A DNA stretch of 64,000 nucleotides from Reyranella aquatilis (GTDB taxonomy: Bacteria > Pseudomonadota > Alphaproteobacteria > Reyranellales > Reyranellaceae), in assembly GCF_020880995.1 (NCBI RefSeq), contig NZ_JAJISD010000014.1, forward strand, positions 1 to 64,000. The letters run 5' to 3'. Below the pieces are notes generated by a model. The model did not search any database. It had not been told where the DNA came from and saw nothing but the letters and a program-made list of their open reading frames with translations. Shown one piece after another: positions 34,549-44,181 of the stretch. Each line of letters opens with the position of its first letter. Position 1 is the stretch's first letter. The translations under genes were made by a program, and so were the position numbers.

Positions 34549-35097
34549 CTACCTGTCGAGATCCTGCGCCATCTTCAGATGCATCTGCAGATGGGGCAGC
34601 GTCTTCGCCGCGAACGCCTTCAGGTCGGCATTGTCTCCGCTCTTCGCGTAGCGCTCGAACAGGGCGACTGCATCCATGTGCGCCGATACCTGCATCCCGT
34701 CGTAGGCCTTCTTGAACTCCGCACCACTCAATCCCTTGAGCTTGTCGATGTTCGACTGGTGCGCGGTATCCATGGCCGTCGGCAGGTTGACCTTCACCTT
34801 GCCCGACGTGACGAGCTGCTTGAGTTCGTTCGAGGTCTCGGTGTGGTCCTTGATCATCTTCTCGGCGAACGCCTTGTCCTTCGCGTCCCCCTTGGCGACG
34901 GCGAGCTTGCTCGATTCGATCTCGGCCATGTCGCTGATCGCGGCCTTGGTCACGAAGTCCTGCGTGGACGGTGCCACGCCGATTGTCGCGTTGACGCCGG
35001 ACCGCTCCGGCACCGACGGTGTTTGAGCCGCCGCCGCGAGTGGGAGAACGTACAGCATGGTCGCCGCGGCGATCCCGGTGAGGGTCTTGTTGTTCAT
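34549..35097 (-). CDS. DUF4142 periplasmic protein
   Basis: 182 aa from ATG 35097, preceded by AGGAGAAG. Signal peptide (IAAATMLYVLPLAAAAQT). The mature part is a ferritin-like four-helix bundle with TQDFVTKAAISDMAEIESSK, MIKDHTETSNELK and VSAHMDAVALFERYAKSGDN, matching the DUF4142 family. Function unknown. Members are frequent in stress-induced alphaproteobacterial regulons. Convergent with the SDR gene. Confidence 0.88.
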   Translation of the reverse strand: MNNKTLTGIAAATMLYVLPLAAAAQTPSVPERSGVNATIGVAPSTQDFVTKAAISDMAEIESSKLAVAKGDAKDKAFAEKMIKDHTETSNELKQLVTSGKVKVNLPTAMDTAHQSNIDKLKGLSGAEFKKAYDGMQVSAHMDAVALFERYAKSGDNADLKAFAAKTLPHLQMHLKMAQDLDR

Positions 35098-35280
35098 TGT
35101 CTTCTCCTTGCCTTGTTGCATTGAAAACCGGTCGTTCCACGCCCCGAACGGCCCCCTCGTCGCAGCGTTGCGCAGCCGTCGTCGCGGTCTGGCCAGCCCC
35201 GATCGAACAGCACCCGCGATCGATAGGCCCCTTCTTCACCAGAATTCGGAACGGAAGCCGTGCGCTTCCGTTCAACCAGG

Positions 35281-35490
35281 ATGATCACCCAGCTAAATCC
35301 GCCCCTGCCGCTCGAGACGTCGAAGGGACCGGGCCTGGCCCATTTCGTCATCGACTACGGCCCCGAATCGCACCTTCTGTGGGTGGTCTTCCTGGACGAA
35401 GGCGGGGCCTGCTGGACCGTTCCAAACCCGGAGATCCGGATCCAGAGCAACTGGTCGATGCGTCGCCGGGAGAAGGTCGCGACGACCTGA
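35281..35490 (+). CDS. Small conserved hypothetical protein
   Basis: 69 aa from ATG 35281 (MITQLNPPLPLETSKGPG). The core reads FVIDYGPESHLLWVVFLDE, then GGACWTVPNPEIRIQSNW. Similar short proteins recur in rhizobia and methylobacteria with unknown function. No signal or membrane segment. Divergent from the DUF4142 gene. Confidence 0.7.
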   Translation: MITQLNPPLPLETSKGPGLAHFVIDYGPESHLLWVVFLDEGGACWTVPNPEIRIQSNWSMRRREKVATT

Positions 35491-35780
35491 AGCGGCTGGC
35501 GAGCGTCACCGGACCTGTGCGCTGCAAATGACGGTGAAGCGGCTGCCGTTACGAGCCGCCCGATTGCGGCATAGGACGCTTCCGTATGCCTTGGCACACC
35601 CTGCGTATTGATACGCTGGCCTGTGGAAATGTCGCAAAATATCCAATAATTACAGTTAGTTAACCCGCCTGTGACCAATGTGGCAAATTTGCAACATTTG
35701 TTGGACGTGGGTAGCTCGCTTGGTCACTATGCCCTCCGGCCGTAGGCCCACCCCCGTGGTTCCAACCGGAGATGAATTTC

Positions 35781-36521
35781 ATGACCTTGAGAAACGGACG
35801 ACGCCCCCTCTTCCGCGCACGCCCCCTTCTCAAGGCGAAAGCCTTTTCCGTTACGATCCTGGCCACGCTCGCGGCATTCGGCGTGGCCGGCGCACTCGCT
35901 CCCGCCAGTGCCCAGGTCAAGGCCCCCCAAGTGAAGCAGGCCGCGAAGCCCAAGGCGCGTCCCGTCGTCCAGTCGGATCCGACGGACAGGATGGCCGACC
36001 AGCTCAATGCCAAGTGGCAGCAGGACAATGCAGCATTCGCCGGCTTCACCGCCGCGACGCCGGCGCCGGCAACGGTCCAGGCGGTTTCCTATTCCGTCCC
36101 CGCTTCCTCGGCGGCGACCGGCGCCAAGCCTGCCGTGGCCACCGAGTGGGGTGACAAGCTGGTCTCGCGCGCCATGAACTATCTCGGCACGCCCTATCGC
36201 TACGGCGGGACGTCTCCACAGACCGGCTTCGACTGCAGCGGCTTCGTCTACTATCTCTATGGCGCCGTCTTCGGGCAGCGCATCCCGCGCATGCCGCACG
36301 AGATGGTGCGCCAGGGCACGCCGGTGGCGCGCAGCGACCTGCAGCGCGGCGACCTCGTGCTCTTCGGTTATCGCGGCACGTTCACCCACATCGGTATCTA
36401 CGCCGGCAACGACCAGTTCGTTCACGCCACGCATCGCGGCTCGCCGGTCATGGTCACGAACCTCGACGCCGACTATTACCGCCAGCGTTACATCACAGCG
36501 GTCAGGCTCTCGCCGCAGTAA
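35781..36521 (+). CDS. Secreted NlpC/P60 peptidoglycan hydrolase
   Basis: 246 aa from ATG 35781, with GGAGATG seven bases upstream (ATG 35772 adds three residues). It has a signal peptide and a long linker, then an NlpC/P60 domain (about 130-240). Catalytic Cys lies in GFDCSGFVYY, His in THIGIYAGND and the third residue in FVHATHRGSP. It cleaves gamma-D-Glu to diaminopimelate bonds in cell-wall peptides. Upstream 35490-35770 is AT-richer and may hold the promoter. Confidence 0.93.
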   Translation: MTLRNGRRPLFRARPLLKAKAFSVTILATLAAFGVAGALAPASAQVKAPQVKQAAKPKARPVVQSDPTDRMADQLNAKWQQDNAAFAGFTAATPAPATVQAVSYSVPASSAATGAKPAVATEWGDKLVSRAMNYLGTPYRYGGTSPQTGFDCSGFVYYLYGAVFGQRIPRMPHEMVRQGTPVARSDLQRGDLVLFGYRGTFTHIGIYAGNDQFVHATHRGSPVMVTNLDADYYRQRYITAVRLSPQ

Positions 36522-36545
36522 GGGTGCCGCCAGGTCCGGCGCCGC

Positions 36546-37376
36546 TCAGCCGTTCGCCATGATGGTGCGATAGATCGCGGCCTTCTGCTTCAGCGGCAGG
36601 CGATCGATGGCGCCGAATAGGCGCAGCATCAGATCGCACTGACGCGCCTTGGGCTGATCCTTCAGATCGCGGAACGCGGCCATGTCGGCCTCCTCGAACG
36701 GCGGCTCGGCCAGGGTGCGCGCCTGCTCGTAGGCCGCCCCCAGTTCCTCGGCGGACGGTAGCTTGCTGCCGGGATTGCTCGACCTGTACGCCGCGACCAT
36801 CGCCCGCTGGCGCGCCGACAGCGCCGCATCGACCCGCAGGTTGGGCGGGGTGCGGTTGACGCCGGTCATCGCGTAGTCGGCACAGGCCTCGTCCGAGACG
36901 GTGCGGAACGCCTGCAGGGTTGCCGCCGTGCCGTCGCCCCAGGCCGCGACCGCCTCGTCCGAGCCGCGCTGGGCCACCGGCAGCACCTTGGCGCGATACA
37001 CCGCGGCGGCGGCCTTGGAGGCAGCCGGCAGGATGGCCGGATCGTCCATGCCGATGCGGGACTCGCGCAGGACCGACAACAGGCCGCTGCTCAACTCAGC
37101 CTCGATCGACGGATCGAGGGCGAACACGTCGAGCAATACCGGGTCCTGGGCCACCAGCCGCGCGCGCACCACCGACCAAGCATAGGCGTCGCTGCGCTCG
37201 AAGGCGAACCGCTCAACCTCCGGCCGGGCGGCGGTGAAGACGAGCGTTACGATCACCGCGGCGGCTAGGCCCAGACCCAATCGCTGCGGCCAGGCGCGTC
37301 GGCGGGCGAGCCATGCCGCGAGGGCGACCGCACCGCCGACGCACAGCGCCGTGACGATCGGATAGAGATTGTTCAT
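36546..37376 (-). CDS. Membrane-anchored hypothetical protein
   Basis: 276 aa. Two hydrophobic helices near the N-terminus (IVTALCVGGAVALAAWLA and LGLGLAAAVIVTLVFTAA), then a helical domain to the C-terminus with no catalytic motif. There are Cys pairs in SDEACADYAMTG and ARQCDLMLRLF. Probably anchored in the inner membrane with the bulk in the periplasm. Family not recognised. Convergent with the NlpC/P60 gene. Confidence 0.65.
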   Translation of the reverse strand: MNNLYPIVTALCVGGAVALAAWLARRRAWPQRLGLGLAAAVIVTLVFTAARPEVERFAFERSDAYAWSVVRARLVAQDPVLLDVFALDPSIEAELSSGLLSVLRESRIGMDDPAILPAASKAAAAVYRAKVLPVAQRGSDEAVAAWGDGTAATLQAFRTVSDEACADYAMTGVNRTPPNLRVDAALSARQRAMVAAYRSSNPGSKLPSAEELGAAYEQARTLAEPPFEEADMAAFRDLKDQPKARQCDLMLRLFGAIDRLPLKQKAAIYRTIMANG

Positions 37377-37684
37377 TGACCCTCTCGAACGCGAAAGCTT
37401 CCAACGCGGTGCCCACGGCGCTGTTCCGGCCGGACTGTAGCAGTGAGGGGCGAGCCTCGGCGTTTCAGGACTCGGAACGGGACGGCGGCTCGTTCGGGAT
37501 CGTAAGCAGTGCGTAAGCCCGAGGGGTCATCGTTCCCGCAAGACCGAAAAGGGCGTTGGGGGAAAGCATGGCGAAGCCGCTGTGGCCGAATGTGAGCAGC
37601 ATCCAGTATCGCAACGATCGCAGCCCGATCCTGCCGCAACGCCGATTGAAACCGCGCGATCACTGATCCGCACTCGCCAACCGC
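37377..37684. other. Gap upstream of the membrane protein gene
   Basis: 308 bases between the start of the minus-strand membrane protein gene and the stop of the TauE/SafE permease on the same strand. No convincing open frame, palindrome or promoter motif was found. Confidence 0.4.
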
Positions 37685-38413
37685 TCACCGCGAGAGCAGG
37701 CGAATGCCCGCGATCGCCACGATACCCGCCAGTACGAGGCGGATCGCGCGCTCCGACAGGCGTCGCGTGAAGACGGTGCCGGCGGCGGCTCCCAGCAGCG
37801 CGGCAGCCGCGAACAGGCCAAAGTCCGGGGCGAGTTGCTGGCCCGACAGAAGGGCGCCAGCCAGGCCGGTGATCGAATTGCCCAGGATGAAAGGCGCGGA
37901 CAGGCCGGCCGCTTCGCGCGGACGCGCCCACCCCAGCACGATCAGGGCCGGCGCCACAAACACGCCGCCGCCGATCCCGGACAGGCCCGACAGAAGACCC
38001 GCCGCCGCCCCAAGCGCCGTCCATCCCGCCCCCGGCTCCCGTGTCGAGGCCGCGCCACCGGCCCACAGCGCTCCCTTTGGCCGTGCCACCATCATCGTGG
38101 CGGCACCCAGCAGCAGGACACCCGTGACCGCCGTGTAGACTCCCGGCGACAGCGCGATCAGCCCGCCCATGAACGCGGCGGGAAGCGCGGGTACCGAGAG
38201 CGCGGCCAGCCGGCGCCAGTCGATCAGCCTCGCGACGTGCAGACGCCAGCTCGTGTAGGCCGCCGCCACGACGTTCATGGCCAGCGCGGTCGGGCGAAGC
38301 TGGTCCACCGGAATGCCCGAAACCGCCATCACGGCGAGAAAGCCAGTCCCTCCGGCCTGGCCGACGCTGGCATAGACGGCGGAAATGGCGAGGATCGCGA
38401 GCGCGGCGAGCAT
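37685..38413 (-). CDS. TauE/SafE-family membrane transporter
   Basis: 242 aa from ATG 38413 (GTG 38419 is possible). Eight hydrophobic helices in two repeats, each with a Gly-rich signature: VYASVGQAGGTGFLAVMA near the start and LSGLSGIGGGVFVAPALIV in the middle. The family exports sulfite, sulfoacetate or organosulfur anions. Specificity unknown; no taurine or sulfur operon adjoins. Divergent from the phytochrome gene with under 100 bases between. Confidence 0.9.
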   Translation of the reverse strand: MLAALAILAISAVYASVGQAGGTGFLAVMAVSGIPVDQLRPTALAMNVVAAAYTSWRLHVARLIDWRRLAALSVPALPAAFMGGLIALSPGVYTAVTGVLLLGAATMMVARPKGALWAGGAASTREPGAGWTALGAAAGLLSGLSGIGGGVFVAPALIVLGWARPREAAGLSAPFILGNSITGLAGALLSGQQLAPDFGLFAAAALLGAAAGTVFTRRLSERAIRLVLAGIVAIAGIRLLSR

Positions 38414-38499
38414 CCCCACAATCTACGCGACGGCTATCCCTCGGCAACCTCGGCTGCCCCGCCGCGTTATTGAGCGCTCGGGGGAGCGTGGATACGGGT

Positions 38500-41157
38500 A
38501 TGCGACTTGAATCGGCCTCGCTCCCGGAGCAGACCTTGGAGTCCTGGGTGAACGAGCCGCTTCAGAGTGTAGATCTCACAAATTGCGACCGTGAGCCCAT
38601 TCACATCCTGGGCGCCATCCAGCCGATCGGCTTCCTGATCGCGCTGACCTCAGACTGGATGGTGGCGCGCGCTTCGGCGAATGTCGAAACGTGGCTCGGC
38701 AAGGGCCCCGAGGAAATCCTCGGCAGGCCGCTGGCGGACGTGTTCTGCGCCGAGGCCATCCACGATCTGCGAAACCGCACCATCATGCTGCGCGGCCCCG
38801 ATTCCGTCGAACGGCTGTTCAGCGTCGAGGTGGTCCCGGGCCGCCCGCCCCTCGACATCGCGCTCCACCTGTCGGGCGGTAGCGTGGTCATCGAGGGCGA
38901 GCCCTCTTCCGGCGAGCACCAGGATTCCACCAGCCTCGTGCGCTCGATGATCGGCCGCCTCGATCAGTGCACTGATCTCAACACCTTCTTCCGCGAAGGC
39001 GCCCGCCAGGTGCGCGGCCTTACCGGCTTCGACCGCGTGATGGTCTACCGCTTCGCGCCCGACGGCTCGGGCGAGGTCGTGGGCGAGGCCTGCAAGGCCG
39101 GCATCGGCACCTTCTTCGGCCTGCGCTATCCCGCCAGCGACATTCCCCAGCAGGCGCGCGAACTCTACAAGCGCAACCTGCTGCGCGTCATCGCCGACGT
39201 CGACGCCGAGCCGGTGCCGATCGTGCCGCAGCTCGACCCGACGGGCCGGCCGCTCGACCTGTCGCTGTCGATGTTGCGCGCGGTCTCGCCGATCCATATC
39301 GAATACCTGCGCAACATGGGCGTCGGCGCCTCGATGTCGATCTCGATCATGGTGGAGGGCCGGCTGTGGGGCCTGTTCGCGTGCCATCACTATTCGCCGC
39401 GCTGCCCGAGTTTCGAGCGCCGTTCCGTCTGCGAGCTGTTCTCGCAGATGTTCTCGATGCGGCTTGAAGCGCGCGAGCGGCAGGAGCACGTGGCCTACGA
39501 ACGGCGGGCGCGCGACATCTCAGACCAGCTACTGGGCGCCATCGCCTCGAACGAGACGCTGCTGCAGGACCCCGAATGGCTGGCCGACATCCTGATGCGC
39601 GCCATCCCGGCCGACGGCATGGGCATCTGGATCGCCGGCTCCTATGCGTTCTCCGGCGTCACCCCGCCGACCGAGGAATTCCGCCGCATCATCCGCGCGC
39701 TGAACGGTACGGCGGCCGGCAAGGTGTTCGCCACCGACCATATCGGCTCGATCCTCGACGGCGCCGGTGCCTTCGCCTCGACCGCGGCCGGGATGCTCGC
39801 CATCCCGATCTCGCGCTCGCCGCGCGACTACGTCGTGCTGTTCCGTTCCGAGCTGGTGCGCGCCGTGCGCTGGGGCGGCGATCCGCACAAACCGGTCGAG
39901 TACGGGCCCAACGGCCCGCGCCTCACGCCGCGCCAGAGCTTCGAGGAATGGAAGGAACTGGTGCAGGGCAAGTCGCAGCCCTTCAGTCCCGCCGAGCTCC
40001 GCGTCGCCGAGACGCTGCGCGCCACGCTCATCGAGGTGGTGCTGCGCCTGGCCGACGAGGCCACGGCCGAGCGTCAGCAGGCCAGCGCGCGGCAGGAGAT
40101 GCTGATCGCGGAGCTGAACCACCGGGTGCGCAACATCCTGGGCGTGATCCGCGGCCTGATCCGCCAGTCTCAACCCGACGAACCCGCGGTGCGCGACTTC
40201 GTGCGACTGGTGGATGGCCGGATTCACGCACTGGCGCGCGCCCACAATCAGATTACCGACGACCATTGGGGGCCCGCGCCGATGCAGGCGCTGATCGACG
40301 CGGAGACGGCGGCGATCGTGGGCGACAAGGAACGGCTGGTCTCCGAGGGCAAACCCCTGCTCCTCAAGCCGCAGGCCTATTCGACGCTGGCGCTGCTGCT
40401 GCACGAACTCGTCACCAATTCGACCAAGTACGGCAGCCTGTCGGTGCCGGATGGCCGCACGCGGCTTGGGTGGCATCTCGACGCCAAGGGCGACCTGCAA
40501 CTGCAATGGTCCGAGAGCGGCGGCCCGCCGGTGACGCCGCCCAAGCGCAAGGGCTTCGGCACCACCATCATCGAGCGCTCGATCCCCTACGACCTCGGCG
40601 GCACCGCGGAGATCACCTACGACCCCGCTGGCATCCGCGCCCAGTTCAGCATCCCCGCGCGCCACGTCGTCGAACCGCGTCCCGGCCAGGCGCGGCCGGT
40701 GCGCCTGAAGCGCTCCGCACCCGATCATCCGCAGGCGCTGCCGGGACCGATCCTCAAGGGCCAGACGGTGCTGCTGGTCGAGGACAGCCTGATCATCGCG
40801 CTCGACGCCGAAGACATCCTGTACCGGCTGGGGGCCGAGAGCGTCGTCACCGCGGCGACCATCGAGGCCGCCCTCGACGCCATCGAGACCGCGCGGCCCG
40901 ACCTCGCCCTACTCGACATCAACCTGGGCGACCGCAACAGCTTCCCGATCGCCCACCGGCTGAACGATCTCGGCATCCCGCTGTTCTTTGCCACGGGCTA
41001 CGGCGAGCAGGCCCAGCTGCCGATGGAGCATCGCAGCCGGATCGTCGTCCAGAAGCCCTACACGCTGGAGATCGTCGCACGCGCGGTGCACGAGCTGACC
41101 GGCGAACCGGTGCCGGTGGAGAGGACTGAGGCGGACCGATCTGTTACGACGGGCTGA
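38500..41157 (+). CDS. bphP: Bacteriophytochrome HWE histidine kinase with fused receiver
   Basis: 885 aa from ATG 38500 (GTG 38488 and TTG 38470 are possible). Order: PAS (1-115) with biliverdin Cys29 in LTNCDREPIHI; GAF (about 135-310) with YPASDIPQQAREL; PHY with PRQSFEEW tongue; HWE-type kinase ELNHRVRNILG; ATPase; receiver with LVEDS and phospho-Asp in LLDINLGD. It should sense red/far-red light and phosphorylate itself. In the knotted N-terminal motif, usual IQPHG reads IQPIG. The stop overlaps the next gene in TGATG. Confidence 0.95.
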   Translation: MRLESASLPEQTLESWVNEPLQSVDLTNCDREPIHILGAIQPIGFLIALTSDWMVARASANVETWLGKGPEEILGRPLADVFCAEAIHDLRNRTIMLRGPDSVERLFSVEVVPGRPPLDIALHLSGGSVVIEGEPSSGEHQDSTSLVRSMIGRLDQCTDLNTFFREGARQVRGLTGFDRVMVYRFAPDGSGEVVGEACKAGIGTFFGLRYPASDIPQQARELYKRNLLRVIADVDAEPVPIVPQLDPTGRPLDLSLSMLRAVSPIHIEYLRNMGVGASMSISIMVEGRLWGLFACHHYSPRCPSFERRSVCELFSQMFSMRLEARERQEHVAYERRARDISDQLLGAIASNETLLQDPEWLADILMRAIPADGMGIWIAGSYAFSGVTPPTEEFRRIIRALNGTAAGKVFATDHIGSILDGAGAFASTAAGMLAIPISRSPRDYVVLFRSELVRAVRWGGDPHKPVEYGPNGPRLTPRQSFEEWKELVQGKSQPFSPAELRVAETLRATLIEVVLRLADEATAERQQASARQEMLIAELNHRVRNILGVIRGLIRQSQPDEPAVRDFVRLVDGRIHALARAHNQITDDHWGPAPMQALIDAETAAIVGDKERLVSEGKPLLLKPQAYSTLALLLHELVTNSTKYGSLSVPDGRTRLGWHLDAKGDLQLQWSESGGPPVTPPKRKGFGTTIIERSIPYDLGGTAEITYDPAGIRAQFSIPARHVVEPRPGQARPVRLKRSAPDHPQALPGPILKGQTVLLVEDSLIIALDAEDILYRLGAESVVTAATIEAALDAIETARPDLALLDINLGDRNSFPIAHRLNDLGIPLFFATGYGEQAQLPMEHRSRIVVQKPYTLEIVARAVHELTGEPVPVERTEADRSVTTG

Positions 41158-42389
41158 TGGAAGCCCGCCGACACTCCGACGAAATCCGGCGCGTCGCCGC
41201 CCTTCGGGCATACGACATCCTCGATACGCCCCGCGAGGAGGAGTTCGACGAAGTGGTGCGGGTCGTGAGCGCGATCTGTGGCACGCCGATCTCCGTCATC
41301 AACCTGATCGATTCGAGCCGCCAGTGGTTCAAGGCCGAGCTCGGCCTCGGCGTGCGCGAGACGCCGCTGCCCGCCTCGATCTGCGCCCACGCCATCCTGC
41401 AGCCGGATCTCTTCATCGTGCCCGACACGCTGGAGGACGCGCGATTCGCCGACAACCCGCTGGTCACCGGCGAGCCGCACCTGCGCTTCTATGCCGGCGC
41501 GCTCCTCGAATCGCCCGAGGGCCTGCCGCTCGGCACGATCTGCGTGCTCGACTACCAGCCGCGCGAGCTCGACGAGAACCAGAAGGCATTGCTGCGCCTG
41601 ACCGCGCGGCAGATCATGAAGATGATCGAACTGCGCCGGCTGAACGCGATGGAGCGCATCGCCCGCGAGAAGGCCGAGACCCGCGCCGAATCGACGTCGG
41701 CCCGGCTCGCCCACGCCAACCGCGAGTCCGAGCTGCGCGAGCAGTTCATCGCCGTGCTGGGTCACGACCTGCGCAATCCACTGGCTTCCATCCAGGCGGG
41801 CGCCGACCTCGTGAAGCGCGGCCGGCTCACGCTCGACGAGATGCTGCATCTCACCCAGGGCAGCATTTCGCGCATGTCGACGCTGATCGACAACATCCTC
41901 GACTTCGCGCGCGGCCGGCTGGGCAACGGCATCGACCTCGAGCGGCACGACGTCGTTCTGACGCCCCTGCTCGCCCAGGTCGTCGACGAGCTGCGCGCGG
42001 CCTCGCCCGACCGCAGCTTCGTCAGCCACATCGCGATGGACCAGCCGGTCTCGTGCGATGCCGGCCGTATCGGCCAGCTCCTGTCGAACCTGCTCGGCAA
42101 CGCCGTCGTCTACGGCGCGCCGGGCACCCCGATCGCGATCGACGCCAGGATCGAGGACGGCACGTTCGGACTGTCGGTGACCAACCACGGCGATCCGATC
42201 CCCGCCGAGGCGCTGGCAAGACTGTTCGAGCCCTTCTTTCGCGGCGAGGTCCGCGCCAGCCAGCAGGGGCTGGGCCTCGGCCTCTACATCTGCAGCGAGA
42301 TCGCGCGTGCCCATGGCGGCACGCTAACGGCCACGTCGACGACGGACGCCACCGCCTTCCTCTTCCGCATGCCCACGCTTGGGACCTGA
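41157..42389 (+). CDS. GAF-domain sensor histidine kinase
   Basis: 410 aa. GAF domain about 20-155 (FDEVVRVVSAICGTPISVIN, then LGTICVLDYQPREL), coiled coil 160-195, HisKA with His203 in VLGHDLRNPLASIQ, and HATPase (LLSNLLGNAVVYGAPGTPI and GLGLGLYICSEIA). No membrane segment or receiver. ATG overlaps the phytochrome stop (TGATG), so the two are translated together. It may exchange phosphate with the phytochrome receiver or sense a second signal; no cognate response regulator adjoins. Confidence 0.92.
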   Translation: MEARRHSDEIRRVAALRAYDILDTPREEEFDEVVRVVSAICGTPISVINLIDSSRQWFKAELGLGVRETPLPASICAHAILQPDLFIVPDTLEDARFADNPLVTGEPHLRFYAGALLESPEGLPLGTICVLDYQPRELDENQKALLRLTARQIMKMIELRRLNAMERIAREKAETRAESTSARLAHANRESELREQFIAVLGHDLRNPLASIQAGADLVKRGRLTLDEMLHLTQGSISRMSTLIDNILDFARGRLGNGIDLERHDVVLTPLLAQVVDELRAASPDRSFVSHIAMDQPVSCDAGRIGQLLSNLLGNAVVYGAPGTPIAIDARIEDGTFGLSVTNHGDPIPAEALARLFEPFFRGEVRASQQGLGLGLYICSEIARAHGGTLTATSTTDATAFLFRMPTLGT

Positions 42390-42395
42390 ACCGCG

Positions 42396-43238
42396 TCAGG
42401 TGCCGAGACGCTCGGCGTGCCAGGCGAGATGGTCGGCGATGAAGCTCTGGATGAACCAGTAGGAATGGTCGTAGCCCTCGTGCCGGCGCAGGACCAGTTT
42501 CTGGCCCACGGCGGCGGCCGCGCTCTCCAGCGACTCGGGCCGCAATTGCCCGTCGAGGAACTGGTCCTTCATCCCCTGGTCGACCAGGATCGAATCGGGG
42601 AACGGCCGCTGGCGCATCAGCAGGCTCGCATCCCAGGCCGTCCAGCGGCTGCGATCGGGACCGAGATAGTGGCCGAACGCCTTCTCGCCCCACGGCACGG
42701 CGACGGGATTGCAGATCGGCGCGAAGGCCGAGACCGAGCGATAGGTCTCGGGATTGCGCAGCCCGATCACCAGCGCGCCGTGCCCGCCCATCGAATGGCC
42801 GAACACGCCGCGCCGCCCGGCCTGGACCGGGAAGCCGGCCTCGATCAGCGCGGGCAGCTCGCGCGTCACATAGGAATACATCCGGTAGTGCGGCCGCCAC
42901 GGCTCGGCCTCGGCGTCGAGATAGAAGCCCGCGCCGGTGCCGAAATCCCAACTGTCCTCCTCGCCCGGCAGGCCGAGCCCGCGCGGACTGGTGTCGGGCG
43001 CCACCAGGACCAACCCGTGGTCGGCGGCATGGCGCAGGGCGCCCGCCTTGATCATGAAGGTCTCTTCCGTGCAGGTGAGCCCCGCCAGGAAATAGAGCGC
43101 CGGACGGGGCCGCGCCGCCGCGCCCGGCGGCACGAAGACGGAGAACCTCATCTCGGTGCCCGTCTCGCGCGACGCATGGCTGTAGACTCCGATCGTGCCG
43201 CCAAAGCACGCCTGTTCGCTCCGCACCGTAACGCTCAT
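42396..43238 (-). CDS. fghA: S-formylglutathione hydrolase
   Basis: 280 aa from ATG 43238. Alpha/beta hydrolase of the FGH/esterase D type: nucleophile Ser149 in GHSMGGHGAL, Asp around 225 and His in YDHSYWF near residue 258, plus conserved LTCTEETFMIKAGA and PDTSPRG. It splits S-formylglutathione to glutathione and formate in formaldehyde detoxification. The partner glutathione-dependent formaldehyde dehydrogenase is not in this window. Ends 6 bases from the convergent kinase stop. Confidence 0.95.
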   Translation of the reverse strand: MSVTVRSEQACFGGTIGVYSHASRETGTEMRFSVFVPPGAAARPRPALYFLAGLTCTEETFMIKAGALRHAADHGLVLVAPDTSPRGLGLPGEEDSWDFGTGAGFYLDAEAEPWRPHYRMYSYVTRELPALIEAGFPVQAGRRGVFGHSMGGHGALVIGLRNPETYRSVSAFAPICNPVAVPWGEKAFGHYLGPDRSRWTAWDASLLMRQRPFPDSILVDQGMKDQFLDGQLRPESLESAAAAVGQKLVLRRHEGYDHSYWFIQSFIADHLAWHAERLGT

Positions 43239-43306
43239 TTGCACACCACTCCTCGACCGGCTTCGATGATACAGGAGAGTGCGGGACGAGGACCAAGGAG
43301 TTCGTG

Positions 43307-43765
43307 ATGGCGGGCGCAAAGGCGGCGAAGGACGAGCGGCGGGACGATTACCGATGGTGGATGCCGGTCGCCAGCCGCTGGGCGGACTGCGACGCCTACG
43401 GCCACGTCAACAATGCCGTCTACTACAACTGGTTCGACACGGCGCTCACCACGCTGGCCATCGAGCGCGGCATCCTGCGCGCGCCCGGCCAGACCTCGAT
43501 CGGCCTCTGCATCGCCAGCGGCTGCGAGTTCCTGGCCCCTGTGGGCTTTCCCGAGACGGTCGATGTCGGCATCCGGCTCGGCCGCATCGGCAACAGCTCG
43601 TTGCGCTACGAACTCGCCATTTTCCCGAAGGGAAGCGACACGCCGGCCGCGGTGGGCCATTTCGTGCACGTCTATGTCGATGCCGGGACCCGGCGAAGCG
43701 TCGCGCTTACGGAAGCGCAGAAGGCGTCGATGTCGGACCTGACAGCGGAATCCTTCGCCGGCTAG
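43307..43765 (+). CDS. Acyl-CoA thioesterase, hotdog fold
   Basis: 152 aa from ATG 43307, after AAGGAG. Hotdog 4HBT signature WADCDAYGHVNNAVYYNWFD, with the Asp common to FadM/YbgC-type thioesterases. It would hydrolyse acyl-CoA thioesters; chain length unknown. Its TAG and the stop of the convergent gene at 43762 share the CTAG tetramer. Confidence 0.9.
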   Translation: MAGAKAAKDERRDDYRWWMPVASRWADCDAYGHVNNAVYYNWFDTALTTLAIERGILRAPGQTSIGLCIASGCEFLAPVGFPETVDVGIRLGRIGNSSLRYELAIFPKGSDTPAAVGHFVHVYVDAGTRRSVALTEAQKASMSDLTAESFAG

Positions 43766-44181
43766 GCCAGAACGGCACGGGCCGATTCGGGCTTGCTCAC
43801 GCCCTCGCCGGCCGCCACGGCGTCCAGCCACTTGCGCGCCCGTTCGACATCCTTGAACACCCGCAGCGGCCGATTGGAGGCAGCGAGGATGCCGAGCAGG
43901 CGGGTCAGGAGCAGGTGCTTGTCTTCCGGGATGACGATGGCGAGGGGGCCGTGCGTGTCCGTCAGGCCCTCGAGCGAACGCATTCGAACGCCGATGCCGA
44001 GAATGTCCAGAGGACCGATCCGGGTATCGCCGTGGGTGCCATCGAACATCTTGCGATAGCCGAGGGCGTTGCATCCCACGGCCACGTCGATCATCTCGTG
44101 GACTTCCGCGAGCTCGACGTCGCCGTCGCAGGTGGCCACGAACAGCTGCTGCCGCGAATCGATGGTCCAGTGCAGGGGCAT
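43762..44181 (-). CDS. Hypothetical protein with STAS/SpoIIAA-like fold
   Basis: 139 aa from ATG 44181. The strand-turn-helix order (LFVATCDGDVELAEVHEMID, then GYRKMFDGTHGD and PLAIVIPEDKHLLLTRLLGI) resembles the SpoIIAA/STAS-like fold of small uncharacterised proteins. A phosphorylatable residue is not obvious. Weak ribosome site. Convergent with, and overlapping the stop of, the thioesterase gene. Function unknown. Confidence 0.55.
   Translation of the reverse strand: MPLHWTIDSRQQLFVATCDGDVELAEVHEMIDVAVGCNALGYRKMFDGTHGDTRIGPLDILGIGVRMRSLEGLTDTHGPLAIVIPEDKHLLLTRLLGILAASNRPLRVFKDVERARKWLDAVAAGEGVSKPESARAVLA

Noticed and set aside
39529-40728. Long frames opposite the phytochrome gene
   Set aside because: They are antisense shadows of the phytochrome coding sequence, a known effect of high GC at third positions.
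43762-43765. Functional meaning of the shared CTAG at convergent stops
   Set aside because: Convergent genes with overlapping TAG/CTA stops are common in compact genomes; nothing further supports a role.
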